Below, one piece after another: positions 22,240 to 34,304 of a DNA stretch of 64,000 nt. Numbering within the stretch: the first letter of the stretch is position 1; every line of letters begins with the position of its first letter. The position numbers and the translations under genes are program-made. The notes below the pieces were generated by a model. The model had not been told where the DNA came from and ran no database searches. It saw only the letters and a list, made by a program, of their open reading frames with translations. Location of the stretch: assembly GCA_019914995.1 (NCBI GenBank), contig CM034134.1, positions 3,914,463-3,978,462 of the forward strand, given 5' to 3'. This stretch comes from Acanthochlamys bracteata (Eukaryota; Streptophyta; Magnoliopsida; Pandanales; Velloziaceae).

Positions 22240-23090
22240 CATTGCCTACTCTTCATTTCTACTCTGTTTTCTTTTTTGTTATAGTTAATTATTGAGCATT
22301 TGTAGTACAGTAACATTTCAATGAGTTGCAATAACCACAAATCCAACCGATTTATTCTTCATTTACATCCACCTTTAGTGTTTAAATTTGATTGCGTTTC
22401 TGTCCAAGTACACTCTCGTGGGATTTTTATACAACACCAAGCAATTGTTTTGAATTAATCAATAAATGCAGCCTATTCGTTTTCTGTTAATTGTTCTCAT
22501 TGATAAGCTTTTACGTTGTTGTGTAAATGATGGTTTATGAAATCAAAGGACTCTCGCTTGATGCATTCCCAAAATGGAGATTATTGTAGTTAATGTACGT
22601 CTGTTGGTTACAAATTATATGATATTGATTTCTTTTCTAGTTTCAGCTATTGTTGGTTTATTCCTAGATTTCAGTACTCTTTCTACCTGAATATGGTGGA
22701 TAAGTAGTCATTCTTTAAAACTTGTGTTGTTTAATTGAGCATGTGTTGTTTAATTTTTTGCCATCACACAGTAGCACAAGGAGCTCATCATAGACGAGCA
22801 CTATTTACGTCCTTATCACATGAATAAAGCTCATAGGCAATGTATCATGCTTGTAGTGTTTTCTCGCTACTATTACGCCTAAAACTTTGGCTACCTAATG
22901 TCAACATAATTTATGAGCTATGAGCCTAATCAAATGAATTCGATTGCCTATTGCTAAGCGTTGTTACTTTTCCTGATAATGTTTTGGTAGTAATTTATTA
23001 AATCAGTGATGTAGAAAATGGAGTATACACTTCGGAAATTAGAGTATGCACTTGAGAAAAATGTGGACTTAAATTTCAAGCAATTCCAAA
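22240..23090. other. AT-rich filler between captured fragments
   Basis: No coding similarity is recognised. It may be intron from either captured gene or CACTA interior. Confidence 0.4.
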
Positions 23091-23295
23091 GAAGATAAGT
23101 ACTTTTTCAACCTCAGAGAGGCTAGTTTTCGTAAAGAAACAAGGTCCATCAGAGCCACTCATTCTGGCTACTGGAAAGCAACTAGAGTTGATAGAAAAGA
23201 TCACAACTCAGGAGAGCAATCAAATAGTGGGGTTAAAGGAGGTCATAATCTTCCGCAATAATATGTTTGTGACTATTCCACATGTAGGTTTTTGA
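23091..23295 (+). pseudogene. NAC transcription factor domain fragment
   Basis: One frame reads DKYFFNLREASFRK, then SIRATHSGYWKATRVDRK. This is the NAC subdomain C/D region, normally YFFSPRDRKYPNGSR followed by NRATxSGYWKATGxDR. A +1 frame then reads NQIVGLKEVIIFRNN, matching the next NAC block (VGMKKTLVFYRGR). A frameshift therefore splits the domain near 23195, and the rest of the NAC protein is missing. It lies between CACTA subterminal repeats together with an RBP45/47 fragment, which indicates transduplication. Confidence 0.75.
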
Positions 23296-23520
23296 CAATC
23301 ATGGTTAAGGATCAAGGACAGAACCTATAATTTTTGTAGATTCATCACACTATTTGTGATTGTTAATAAATTCATCATTATAAATTTTGATGAATGTATA
23401 TACTATTAATGAATTTTTTGGTGAAGGATGTGTAATTTTGATAATATATATTAAATGTTATTTATCATTTTAATGAATATTTTTGTAATATTATTGCATA
23501 TGTTACATATAGCAAATTTT

Positions 23521-23860
23521 AGTCGGTAACTCAAAATTTAGCCACTGAAAGTTTTAGTTGGTAAATTTAATTTACTCACTAAAATTTAATTTACCGATTG
23601 AAATTTCAAATGGTAAATTTAATTTATCCACTGACATGTTAGTCAATAATTTGTTTAAATTACCGACTAAAATGATCAGTCGATAATGCACAGTAATTTA
23701 CCGACTTAATTTATATGTTAGTCGGTAAACGCATTACCGACGAGTCATTGCCGACTAATGCCAACCTTGCTTTTTTTAGTCGATAATGCTTTTTAACGAC
23801 TGAATTTGTTCGTTTACCGACTGAAATATTCAGTCGGTATAGAGTAAATATGTAGTAGTG
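23521..23860. repeat. CACTA subterminal repeats and right terminus
   Basis: At least ten AGTCGGTAA/TTACCGACT-type motifs in both orientations end in CAGTCGGTATAGAG and then TGTAGTAGTG at 23851-23860. The terminal ten bases are the canonical CACTA end in inverse. Confidence 0.85.
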
Positions 23861-23904
23861 GATGACTCTTATTACTACAATCGTCACAAAATATCACTGA
23901 TTTA

Positions 23905-25480
23905 GAGACTCAAGATCCTAATAACTCTAATAGCGGTAAGTATTTTATGAATTAATTTATTATTTGTTAATTACTGCACCCCACAATGTTCCTCACATTA
24001 GGACCCGTTAATACGCAAAAGCAATATGCTCGAGGTGCGAATAGATGCAGTTACTTGGAAATGTACATATTGGGGAATAAAGAAAAGATAAAAGATTGAT
24101 ATTCTAGATAGAATATGGAGACTAGTTGGCGAACACGCCAACTGGTTCGCAAGGGAGATGATATATCTGGTTCGTACTTATGCTCCGGTTAAGAACACTA
24201 AAGGTTAGAGTATGATCGATAATTCTATTAAGAACGTGATTTGTTCTATGCTAGCTATAAATATCTCAACTCTTCCATAATATTCATTGTTAAGATTGAT
24301 ATTTTTAACAAATACATTCATCATGATAGGAAAAGTTTGATTTAGATTTGTCTGATCTTGGAACTTTGCAATGCTTACATAATACTAGTACCGAGCGATA
24401 TAAGGATTGGCTTTGTGAATGTGATGACTATTACAAGAGTTTCGGTGGTGGAGAGAGGGCTCGAGCAAACCCTTATAAAGACTTTATTGTATCAGTAGAC
24501 CGATGGGAAGAATAGATGTAGCTATGCAATATGTTTGACTTGCTTGAATGGATCATAAAATTCATTTATTTACTTTCACTTTTCATTAATTTCTTTGTCT
24601 CATTATTATTAGTTCTACAAATTTAGTGTTGTTAATAAATCAAGAAAAACAAAAGCTGCTTATGCAAAAAATAAGAGCAAACATATAGCAAGTCACGAAC
24701 TTCTACATTTATACAACAGGAGAAGATATCTTATTATTGCTATTTCAATTAGTAGCATTTAGTCTTTTTTTCCAATATGACAAAGATACAAGGGCCTCTT
24801 ATTATTAGCAAATCTCATCTCTTAACAAATTTGCCAAATGCCAATTGTATTGACTTATCTTGGAAACACACATCTCAAGCACAAAGGTAAAGAAGGAGAG
24901 TTGGGTGTCGGAGGAGTCGCACTCAAATTATATAAGTTATGTGCTTTTCAAGTTACTAAGCGATTACGGCATATGAGTTAGATTTTTTTATAATACAATA
25001 TTGCTGATTTAAATGAAATACATAATCAAATTATAGAGATACAAATCAAGATGGAAGTGCCACCAGCGACGAGGATATTTTCCTATCGGTGCTTGGGAAA
25101 GCACACGGATATATTCGTGGGCGTGGACCCAAACCATCTAACACTCGAATCAAGCACATTAGAACAAGTTTTTACAGGAGAGCACCTTTTGATGAGAGAT
25201 ATGAGCAAGAGGCTTCGAGAAAACTAGTGTTTCTGAATTATATGAAGCCAGTAAACAATCAAAAATCCATGGGTATTTGAACCCGTACAAATTATAATCT
25301 TTGACGAAAAAAATGAGAGACAGTAGTTTCAGCTTGACAAGCAACAACCTGAGCTTGACAAGCAATAAGCTGAGCTTGTGGAGACTAGACAATGCCTCCA
25401 AGAGAATGCAGCAAGGATATCATATTTAATGGAGATGTTCAAAAACTTAAAAATTGTTGCTGTAACACCAAATGAGTAAG
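23905..25480 (+). pseudogene. TNP1-like (Transposase_24) protein, disrupted
   Basis: TNP1-type proteins are the second protein of En/Spm elements and bind subterminal repeats. Fragments in order: an exon ending near a GGTAAG donor (about 23935); a stretch with ARGANRCSYLEMYILGNKEK (about 24030-24090); RLVGEHANWFAREMIYLVRT (about 24120-24180); KDWLCECDDYYKSFGG (about 24405-24455); NKSRKTKAAYAKNKSKH (about 24630-24685); LGKAHGYIRGRGPKPS (25090-25140); and a coiled-coil tail with RQCLQENAARISYLMEMFK (about 25390-25446). Stops and frame changes separate the blocks. The order matches the family, but there is no intact reading frame. Confidence 0.65.
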
Positions 25481-25752
25481 TTGATTGCTTTATAAAATTA
25501 ATAATAGTTTTTGAATTAATTCTAACAAAATTTTGTATTAGTATAATTGTTAATTAGAATGAATGTTGTATTATCAAACATTTGTTAAAGTATTAGTTCA
25601 AATTTAAACAATGTTTGCTATTTGAATGTTATGGTGAATGAATGTTCGGGTGAATGGATGTTGCTATGGTTTTGGAAAGTTAACTGTTAATTAGTTAGAT
25701 TGAATGTATTAGTAAACATGCAACTGACCATTTCTCCATTTTTTTCTATAAA

Positions 25753-25920
25753 ATTATCGATTAAAAAGCTCAGTCGGTATGATTTTCAATAGATTTACCA
25801 AACTCACCCTGACTTAAGTTGGTAAAATTTTTTACTTTACCGTCTAAATAACTTTGCATCTATTAAAGTTATTAAGTTTACTGATTGAATGTTTTTAGTG
25901 GGCAAATCCTTTAATTAACC
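25753..25920. repeat. CACTA subterminal repeat block (internal)
   Basis: Diverged copies of the AGTCGGTA / TTTACCGTCTAAA motif. It lies right of the TNP1 pseudogene and left of the TNP2 pseudogene, so it is either the right end of one relic or the left end of the next. No CACTA terminus is seen. Confidence 0.6.
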
Positions 25921-25924
25921 CAAA

Positions 25925-26175
25925 CGGTGCCGCACCCGTAACCATTTCTCTTCTTCCTCTCTGCTAGCTAGGGTTTCTGCCCAGCCGTGATTCACTACCT
26001 ATCAGCCCTTCATCTGGAATTCTGATGCTACTTGTTTGTCGCCGCTCTTCTCACAAGGTATGAAATCTCTCAGTTGCTCTACGAGTCGCGTCGCCTCGCA
26101 GGAATTGGCTGCGGCCTCCTCGTCGTACCGTCGCTGTGATTCCCCATGCTCCTTACATAGGTCGCCGCCGTAAAA
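25925..26175. other. GC-rich leader-like island before TNP2
   Basis: GC-richer sequence with CTCTGCTAGCTAGGGTTTCTGC and a splice-like CAAGGTATGA. It could be the leader of the TNP2 gene. I see no protein match on either strand; the minus-strand frame 26002-26193 shows no known domain. Confidence 0.35.
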
Positions 26176-26706
26176 CGTTGGTAAACATAGCAAGGTGTGT
26201 TGATTAAAATATTTTTTAAAATATTGTTGGATGGAAAGAAAAGAAAGAAAGAAAATTGAATAGTGTCAATTTTTTGTTTGAATGTTGTTAGATGAGCTGT
26301 GGTTATTAAGTAAATTTTTGTTTGAATGTTGTTGGATGAATAGTGGTTATCAAGTGAATATTTGTTTGAATGTAGTTAGGTGAAATATGGCTTGAATGTT
26401 GTTATATGATTATTGTTTGAATATCGTTAGACGAATTTGCTTTGAATATGGCTTGAATTTTTGTTTGAATGTTATAAGGTGGGAAGTTTGTATGTTTTAG
26501 ATTATTGTTGATTAAACTTTTGAATTGAACTAAAGGTGGTTGAGCTAACTTTATCGGTTTGAGATAACTATGTTGTTGCAAAAAGATATTGTTTTGTAAC
26601 GGATTGAATATGTATCTTACTATGCATAACATACATATATGACAATTTATTTGTTTGTGTCTAATTTTTAATTAGTAAGGCCAATGTTGAAAATTTTCAA
26701 AATAGG

Positions 26707-28870
26707 ATGGATAAAACTTTGATATATATTACTAAAAGGCTATCGGAGGAGTATAAAAATCAAGTTCAATTTTTTATGCAATTTGCTAAAGATCATTTTA
26801 AGGATATTAGTGAAATGCATTGTCTATGTCGACGGTGTTTGAATAAATATACAAACACCCTTGATATAGTATATATGCATTTGCATGTCAATGATTTTAT
26901 GGCATCTTACACTATATGGCACCTTCATGAAGAAGTCCCAATGTAGTAAAAGAGAAAGTGCAACCCTGAAGATCTGAATTTACAAAAAGAAGTATCTTTT
27001 TCGAGCTGTCATATTAGAAAGATCTCAAACTTCGGCACAATTTTGATATCATGCATATCGAAAAAAATATTTGTGATAATATTTTTATGGACTTTGTTGA
27101 ATATAGACAAAATGACAAAGAATTCCCTAGAGGCTCATTGTGACTTAGAGGATTAAGGTATACGACATGAGCTGCATACAAAAAGATTGGGTACAAAATA
27201 AGTGAAAAAAATCTATTGCATATTACACATTGTCACTTCCAGAAAGAAAGAATTTGCGAATTTCTAAAGTCTATGAGATTTCGTGATGGATATGCTGTAA
27301 ATATTTCAAGATGCATAAATATGATGGATGGCAAAATTTCAGGGTTGAAGAATCATATAATCATGTTCTATTGCAACCCCTATTAACTATTGGAATGCGT
27401 GGATATCTTAAAAAAGAAGCGTTGGAATTAATCAGTGAATTTGTAAGATTTTTCAAAGGATTGTGCGTCAAGACATTAAGAGTAGACGTATTTGAAAAAA
27501 TGCAATAAACTGTTGTGATTGTTCTTACAAACTTGAGATGATATTCCTTGCGACATTTGTTGCTGTCATGTTACATTTAGTAGCTCACTTGCCGGAGGAA
27601 TATATAAAGGGATCTCCCCGTCCATTGAAGATGGATGTAATATATAGAGAGGTGAGATCGCATGAATTTGAATATTACAATTTCTAATTTATTTTTTTCT
27701 ATTCGGGACTTATAACCTCCTCTTTTATTTGGATAACAATTTTGTTGCACTTAAGACATCTATTCGCAATATAGCACGTACAGAAGGCTCTATTCCAGAA
27801 GCTTGTATAGTGAATGAGAGACTAACATTTTGTTTTAGGCACTTGCGAGGATTAGAGAGAAGATTCAATTGACAAGTATGATAAAATGATGGAGAGATAC
27901 AGTTAGCTAGAACATTATCTGTATTTTCTCAAAAAGTGCAACCATTAGATAAGGCCAAGGAAATTCTCCTCACAGAAAAGAAATAGAGTCTAGCACATTG
28001 GTTTATTTTGAATAATTGCAACGAAATTGTTTTATATATCAGGTAAGTATCTGGAATATTATCGATACATTCTTTTTTGTTGTTCAGAAAGCATAACATA
28101 TAAGATCATTAGTCACTAACGGACATGATTTTCAGTGAGCATAAAGAGCTTCTCAAAATGGAGAGTCGCCTTAACTTAGAAATAACGTAAAGAAATGAGT
28201 TTCTTATGTGGTTCAAAAAAAAGTATGACATACTAATTTCTCATTTGATTATTTTAATTTCATTACTATTTTGAAAGCATGACACTAATTTCTTGTATTT
28301 TCTTATTATAGTAAGGCATCTTCGTGCAACTACAGAATAGATCACATATGATCTTTATTCTCCTAGTCCTGGGTTCTAGTACACATTTAGTTAAGTATTT
28401 TGGATGTTTTGTCATGTGGTGAAATCCTTAACAATCATAAGGTATTTTTGATGCGTTGTCAATGTGGTAAATTCTTAACAAACACACGAGCATCATTTGT
28501 TAACTCAAAACGATGGGATTTGTGCAAGGTGATCATAAATATCAATATTTAAATTTTTACGATATTTTGAGTAAAGTCTTGGGTTTGGCATATTCTAAAG
28601 GCTATCAAGTTGTTTTATTCAGGTGTGAACGATTTTGATTTAGAGCACTGAATACCCATCAAAGTTGATGATGACCTTAGAAGTATAAATATTACAAAGA
28701 TATTGTATCAAAGTGATTCGTTCATGTTTCTAATGAATGTGACTCAAGTGTTTTATTTTCCTGATACGAAACAAGCCAACGGCTGGGTTGTTGTACAATA
28801 ATCACAACATCAATTTATTTCATCCATTTTTATTTAGAGGGGACAAGATGAAAAAGATACATATGTAACT
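26707..28870 (+). pseudogene. TNP2 transposase of a CACTA element, disrupted
   Basis: TNP2 is the En/Spm transposase. The 26707-26946 frame (MDKTLIYITKRLSEEYKN, with CLCRRCLNKYTN and HLHVNDFM) is the N-terminal transposase-associated domain. The catalytic tnp2 core is not recognisable. At 27311-27508, SYNHVLLQPLLTIGMRGYL and FFKGLCVKTLRVDV match DUF4218; weaker pieces with HLPEEYIKGSP (27587-27620) and EGSIPEACIVNERLTF (27785-27833) continue it. Near 28630-28790 a stretch with TQVFYFPDTKQANGW resembles DUF4216. The order N-domain, DUF4218, DUF4216 is that of the family, but the core is deleted and stops are frequent. Confidence 0.75.
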
Positions 28871-29224
28871 GAGCTGCGACTATCGTAGAGAATGATGCTT
28901 ACCAAAAGAGTATTCGAGATAAGAAATAAAGATGATAGTAAATAAATAGATCATATAAATAAAACATTAGAAGTTGACCATGATGTGTTAGAAGCTTTGG
29001 ATGATGAACAAAAAATTTATTATCGTGATAATGAAAAATGAAAGCTCAGACGAGTGCAACTGTAGTGATGATAAATGTAATAGAATTATAATTTGCATGA
29101 GTTTTTATCTCAACTCTTATAAATTAATTATATATTGATGATTACAATTATATACTAATACAATAAATTTGCAGTTGCTTTTCATTAATTTAGCTTGATG
29201 AGTGTTTTAATTTCAATAGAAAAC

Positions 29225-29330
29225 TAGCTAATTTGGAAACTCAAGTATCGGTAAGTGTTTATTGAATTAGTTTAAAGTTTATTGAAGGTTGCATCTCACC
29301 CTATTCTTTATGCCACGGTATATTGTGACA
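29225..29330 (+). pseudogene. TNP1 first-exon-like remnant, second copy
   Basis: GGAAACTCAAGTATCGGTAAGTGTTTATTGAATTAG and the following TGCATCTCACCC resemble 23910-24000 (GAGACTCAAG to CGGTAAGTATTTTATGAATTAA and TGCACCCCAC). This suggests a second TNP1 copy downstream of TNP2 whose body has been lost. Confidence 0.4.
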
Positions 29331-29632
29331 CAATCGTACTATTCTCATTTGTTGATTGATTGTTATGGCGGTATATGTTTTTATGGTGGACGAAATGATT
29401 GAATGTTGTAATATTATAGTTTCGGAATGTTGAATGATACATTATTTAGAGTTTTCGAACACTGATTATTCTATTATGCAAACCACTGGAATGATATTGT
29501 ATTATATGTCACTTTGGAATATTGAATGTTGTATTATAATAAGTTTAGGATTGTTAAGATGTTACTTTATTGAAGTTGAACGAAAGCAGTTGTGGTTGTG
29601 TGCAACGCTTTGATTTTAACTAATGAACAGCT

Positions 29633-30132
29633 AGTCGGTTGGGAGGATTACCGACTGCTAGAAGTAGTCGATAAAAGCTAGGACAAAATGTTGCTATTTG
29701 TCGACTGAGAAGCTCGTTAGTAAACTACTGACTAAAACGGCAGTCAAAAATTACCAAACCATCTTGCGGTTGGTAATTTACCGACTACTGTGCTAGTAAG
29801 TAAATGACTAACTAATGTGCAAGCCAGAAAATTATCAACTACATGGTCATCGGTAAATTACTAACCGCAAAGCTTGTTAGTATATTACCTACTGATGCGG
29901 TAGTCAGTAAGTCACAGACTATATCTTCAGTTGGTAAATTACCTACTATTCTTTTAGTCGGTAAAGTGCTGTTACATGCCGGCTGATTTGTAGTGTTAAT
30001 TGACAAAGTGTTTACCGACCAATTGTTAATAATCGAATTGACATTTTGTCAGCAGTAGTTTTCTTTAGCAACAGATATTTTATGCATACAGACTGTCTTC
30101 ATAAGTCGGTGATGGTCTTATTTGTAGTAGTG
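29633..30132. repeat. CACTA subterminal repeats and right terminus
   Basis: A dense array of ACCGACT / AGTCGGTAA / TTAGTAAATTAC variants in both orientations, ending TTTGTAGTAGTG at 30132. This is a second CACTA right end, belonging to the relic that holds the TNP2 pseudogene. Confidence 0.85.
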
Positions 30133-30539
30133 TCCTCCAACCATTTTGGCAAGCATATAATTATATTCTTTTGAGTGTGTTTTTTCTAGGACCTAAGTGA
30201 TGGTTTTGTATGGATATGAGCTAAATTTCTTTACTTTTGTGAATGTTAGCTAAAAAAAGAAAAGTTGAAGAAATAAGCAAAGGAAGGAGACACGAGAAAA
30301 AGATATGATGCAATGCAAGGACCTAGAACAAACCAAGGGAAAGATTTATTTGGCCTTTTCCTAGGTCATTCTCGCTTCAGGTCCATTACCCTATTCAAGC
30401 CTTAATTTAAAATATTAGTAATAAAGTCTATTTGGTATGTAATGAGTTCTAAAGCAAAAATCATTTGTAAGATACTATAAAAAGTATAGGTATATGTACA
30501 TCAATCTCAAGTGCACATCATGCACATTAAGGTACTGAA

Positions 30540-30900
30540 ACGCGCTGATTGGTAATACGGAAAGGCAGCTTAGTCTTTTTCTTCCCAAACAAAAAACGCA
30601 TCTTCTTGTGCAGTGGTTCATTCATTCTTCTTCTCTTTCTCTCTTGTCTTCCTCCACCCGAGCAGATCACGACTCTCGCTCTCTAACTGAGCTCCACTCC
30701 GTTGCTCCTACTATCTTTCGGCTACCGCTACTCAATATCTTCTGCTTTGTCTTCTTTCTTCTCTTCTTCCTCTCACCAAAGAGCTGTCTTGCCTCCCGTA
30801 TTCGATTTGAGCATCCCGTCATTGCTCAAGAAATTCTTGTCCCTCTCATTCTTTCTCTCTTTCTATTTGTGATTTCTACTGTTCTTTTATTTTTTGTGTA
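30540..30900 (+). other. CT-rich leader-like segment, unknown ORF
   Basis: A pyrimidine-rich, 5'-UTR-like stretch carries a 97-aa open frame (30608-30901) rich in Ser, Leu and Phe. No domain is recognised and codon use looks like read-through of CTT/TCT runs. It could be the 5' end of a captured gene or nothing. Confidence 0.3.
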
Positions 30901-30904
30901 GATT

Positions 30905-31550
30905 CGGGTGATATCTCATTGAGACGTTTGTTTTTAAAAACTTTTGAATATTTTTGGTGTTTTCTTCCTTGGATTGGATAAGGATTTTTTTTTCTTTTTT
31001 AGATTGAATTTGTTTTTTTCTCTATTTTAATTAGAATTTGTATATTTATTAGATAAAGAATTAAATTGTGGGATCTGTGTGATGGATGGATTTGTCCATT
31101 ATTTCGTTAGTCTTGTAAGAATTTCTTATATTTTCACTTAGATTGTCCTCACTAATTCTAATTTCATTCGAGGTGTGGTAATATCATAGAAGGAACCATA
31201 TTAACTGTCTATATGTAGCTTTCCGCTTGCTATAGTTTTAGCTCTACTTAGGAACGATGTCACTTTATAATCACAATAAGAAATACAGTCTCGATCTTTG
31301 GCATGGTGGTTGTGGAAGATGGTTTGCTTAATTTAAAGATGTCTTGGTAGAGACTTTCCATAGCCAAAAGCCATTGCCATATGTGTTTTAGGATATTTTG
31401 TTTCAGATGCGATGCATTGTTAAGTTGGGTCTTCCAATGATAATGATAACCGGGTATGTTAGTTTGATTGACATTTGCTAAATCTTGGGCCTTATTTCGC
31501 ATTTCTTTACTTGTTTAGAACTCTCCTTATTTAGTATTATAAAGAGTCTA
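30905..31550. other. AT-rich DNA, nothing identified
   Basis: No supported feature. A minus-strand frame at 31260-31502 is open but unrecognised. Confidence 0.5.
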
Positions 31551-31730
31551 TATATATGTAATTATATTGAAGGATTGAAGAATAAGCTGGAATAAGATTG
31601 AAAGAATTTTTCATTATAATATCAGAGCAAAATTTTAGATCTATTCGACGTCTGTCATGGAAGATACGGATCCGACGGTTAGATTCGACCAAATCTATCT
31701 ACCGTCGTCGTAGAATATGACAACTCCGAC
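31550..31730 (+). mobile_element. Copia LTR end, PBS and gag start remnant
   Basis: An LTR-end-like stretch (GAATAAGCTGGAATAAGATTGAAAGAATTTTTCATT) leads into TAATATCAGAGCAAAATTTTAG at about 31616. This matches the common plant Copia junction of LTR, tRNA-iMet primer site (TGGTATCAGAGC) and gag leader. An ATG at 31657 opens a short frame that stops after 18 codons. The rest of the element is missing. Confidence 0.45.
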
Positions 31731-32325
31731 GATTAGACTTCGACCAGACCATTCCGTTGCCGCGAGATACGATCGCAACAGTTAGAAATTCTATTGTCAT
31801 ACCACGCAACATAGTCGAATCATGTTCAGATACAACTTACTTTATAGGGTAGTAGCTGAATAGGTTGAATGTATATATAATTTCCCTGTGATGTATGCAT
31901 AAACTAGGCATTCTCTCATTATTATAAAGTGCCATCGATAGTAGGTAGGTCAACAACATAATCAAAATTCTTGGTTGAGGCTTGACCGTTTGATAAGTGG
32001 ATAACAAGTGGATACTGTATTTTGTGATGATGAAACAATTTTCTTTCAAATTAATAACAACATATCAATATTAGAAAAACCACCAAATATTACATGATTG
32101 AATCATTTTACCGTACCAATTTAGCAGCAATAGTCCGATTATTTGTGAAAATTCAGCTTGCTTAAGAAAGAGATATTAAAACATAAAAGACGCTAGAAAT
32201 TTATTACACGTATTGTATTTGCGAGTGTTCGTGCAGAGGTGTTCGATGCAGAAGATTGTGAACTGAGACATTCGGTGAAGAAGTTGGAATGCAACAAGTT
32301 AAACTGAGATGTTTGGTGTAGCAGG

Positions 32326-32908
32326 TGTTAGAAATTGTAAAGCCACTACATAAATTAGTGTTTCATTAGAATGCAACAAGTTAAATGTGCATTCATATTG
32401 GAATGTCAAATATCAAGGAAGACGAATCATCATCCAAGAAGTTGGAAAGTTAATGGTCAAGGGTTTTGAAACATCTCTTGGAAGATGGAAAGCCAAAGGA
32501 CTTGAACAATTAGTGGGAAGATGAAAGGACAACCGCTTGGAAGTTCAAGAGTCTCCTTGAGGCATTATATATATGAATGAGAGGCATTTGCTTGGAAGAT
32601 AGAACAAGATAGAAAATGAGAGAAAGGAACATTCTCAAATCAAGTGTGAGAGATAGAAACAAAGCATTTTAGTGAGAGTTTCCACTTAAAGTGTAACACA
32701 AGAGTGTAATTGCTTTGGTTTAATGATTTCCTTGAAGGCTAGTTTGCCTTCCCGTGGGGTTTTTTTTGTTTTTTCCCACGTAAATCTCTTGTCTTTGTGA
32801 TTGTCTTGCTCTTGTCTCAATTCTCGTATTTCTTGCGCAAGATCTTTGAGTGTGTTTTATATTTTCGCTACGTTTATCAACAACCGAACACACTCGCTAT
32901 TTCCAACA
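32326..32908 (+). mobile_element. Solo LTR (Copia family A)
   Basis: This 583-bp sequence begins TGTTAGAAATTGTAAAGCC and ends TATTTCCAACA. It matches the LTRs at 34305-34879 and 37512-38080. It is flanked on both sides by GCAGG (32321-32325 and 32909-32913), a perfect 5-bp target duplication. No internal region follows, so it arose by recombination between two LTRs of one inserted element. Confidence 0.93.
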
Positions 32909-32913
32909 GCAGG

Positions 32914-34304
32914 TCACACCTATGCTAATTAGGTGGCTGCTCCTACTGCCATCACATCATCTTTATCACTGGTTCCTTCTTTTCTAAATCTAACGACTTT
33001 TCTTGCCCTTCGCTGCTGATGGCGTGATCGAACACATCTAGAAAGTCGTCAGATTTAGAAATTGATGCTAATGATCTCGCTGTTTAGCTTATTATAAGTT
33101 CGTCTTCCCAACCAGTAGAGAGATATCTAGTGGAGGATGATACCTACCAAGCAAATCAGTTGCGGCAGTTGTTCGAGATGATGCCAAATATTTAGTCAAC
33201 AGTACTACTTTCGATCATGGCGTGCAACCGACTTCTTTGTTGAAATGTGAGAGCTTTTTCAAAGTTCGTATACATCTCTGACGTGCCAACGTGATATTCT
33301 TGGTATCACTCTATTTTCCCATTTATAGTCGTGCCCATTAATTGGGGCACTTCTTAATTACCAACACCAAATTACACATTAATATGGCACTTGCATAGTC
33401 GCCATAATGTTTGTTGTGTTTCATCTTTTTCTCTAACTTTTCATTTTTCAGAACTTCCATAGTATTGTAGATATAACGCTTAGTATAGGGTACTATTCCA
33501 TCCATGACTCGTAACTCTCGGATTTATAAAGCTTATTTTTCTGCTCATGGCTCAGACATTTCGCATGTCTCAAGCTTCTATTCCACCCGTGGCTCGTTTG
33601 TAATTAAGGAACTGTATCTGTCAAAAAGGTCTCGTAGTCGGGTCGACATAATGTTTGGTAGATGTGTAACACGATTTGTGTTGTTGACCATACATTGGAG
33701 ACACATCTTTGGGTTTAGGTTGATAACATGGTCAATATTACTTCGTCGATGGTTTCATACGTCCATAGCTAATATAATTGATATACTGCGGCTCAAAAGT
33801 CAGTGCCAAAAAATTTGAAACAAAGGCAATTCTGAGTAGAAAAATAAGGTAGGCAAATCTACAAAAGCAAACTGATTAATATTGACGTTCTCCTCTTCAT
33901 ACGTAGTTCTAATACACTTATACAACAGACATTAAGTACCTAGACAACAGAAAAATAGTTGGACACTACGTTAAGAGCTTAGGAGCAAAGCATGTATCCC
34001 TACTGGTGGTTAGTAGACAGGAATTGAAGCTAGGCGTTCACATGTAGGCTCCTTGTTTAAAGCGGATAACTGATGCGGCGATGTACTTGATTCCGTTCTG
34101 GTACTTGAAGATGGTCCCCAAAAATATCACTAGTGCATGCCCAAATGTTATAATGCTGAAATAGGTTTTTGAAATCTTTGTTATCAAAGTAATTAGCTAA
34201 CGGACACTAAAATTTATTACGAAGGCGTATCCTTTTTTCAAGTTCTTAGTCTACTAATAACAACACCAAAATACTAGAAAAGTTGGTAAATATACGTAAT
34301 TAAA
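32914..34304. other. Unassigned sequence between LTRs
   Basis: Mixed-composition DNA without a recognised gene. The open frame 33504-33818 shows no known domain. It separates the solo LTR from the Copia tandem. Confidence 0.5.

Larger units (their letters stand above)
21511..23860. mobile_element. CACTA element carrying host gene fragments
   Basis: Subterminal repeat blocks lie at both ends (21511-21675 and 23521-23860). The right end finishes TGTAGTAGTG, the reverse complement of CACTACTACA, at 23860. Between them are no transposase pieces but fragments of two unrelated host genes (22132-22236 and 23091-23295). This is the structure of a non-autonomous gene-capturing (Pack-type) CACTA. The left terminus is not resolved and might lie further left, including the exon-like island at 20623-21240. 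Confidence 0.6.
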
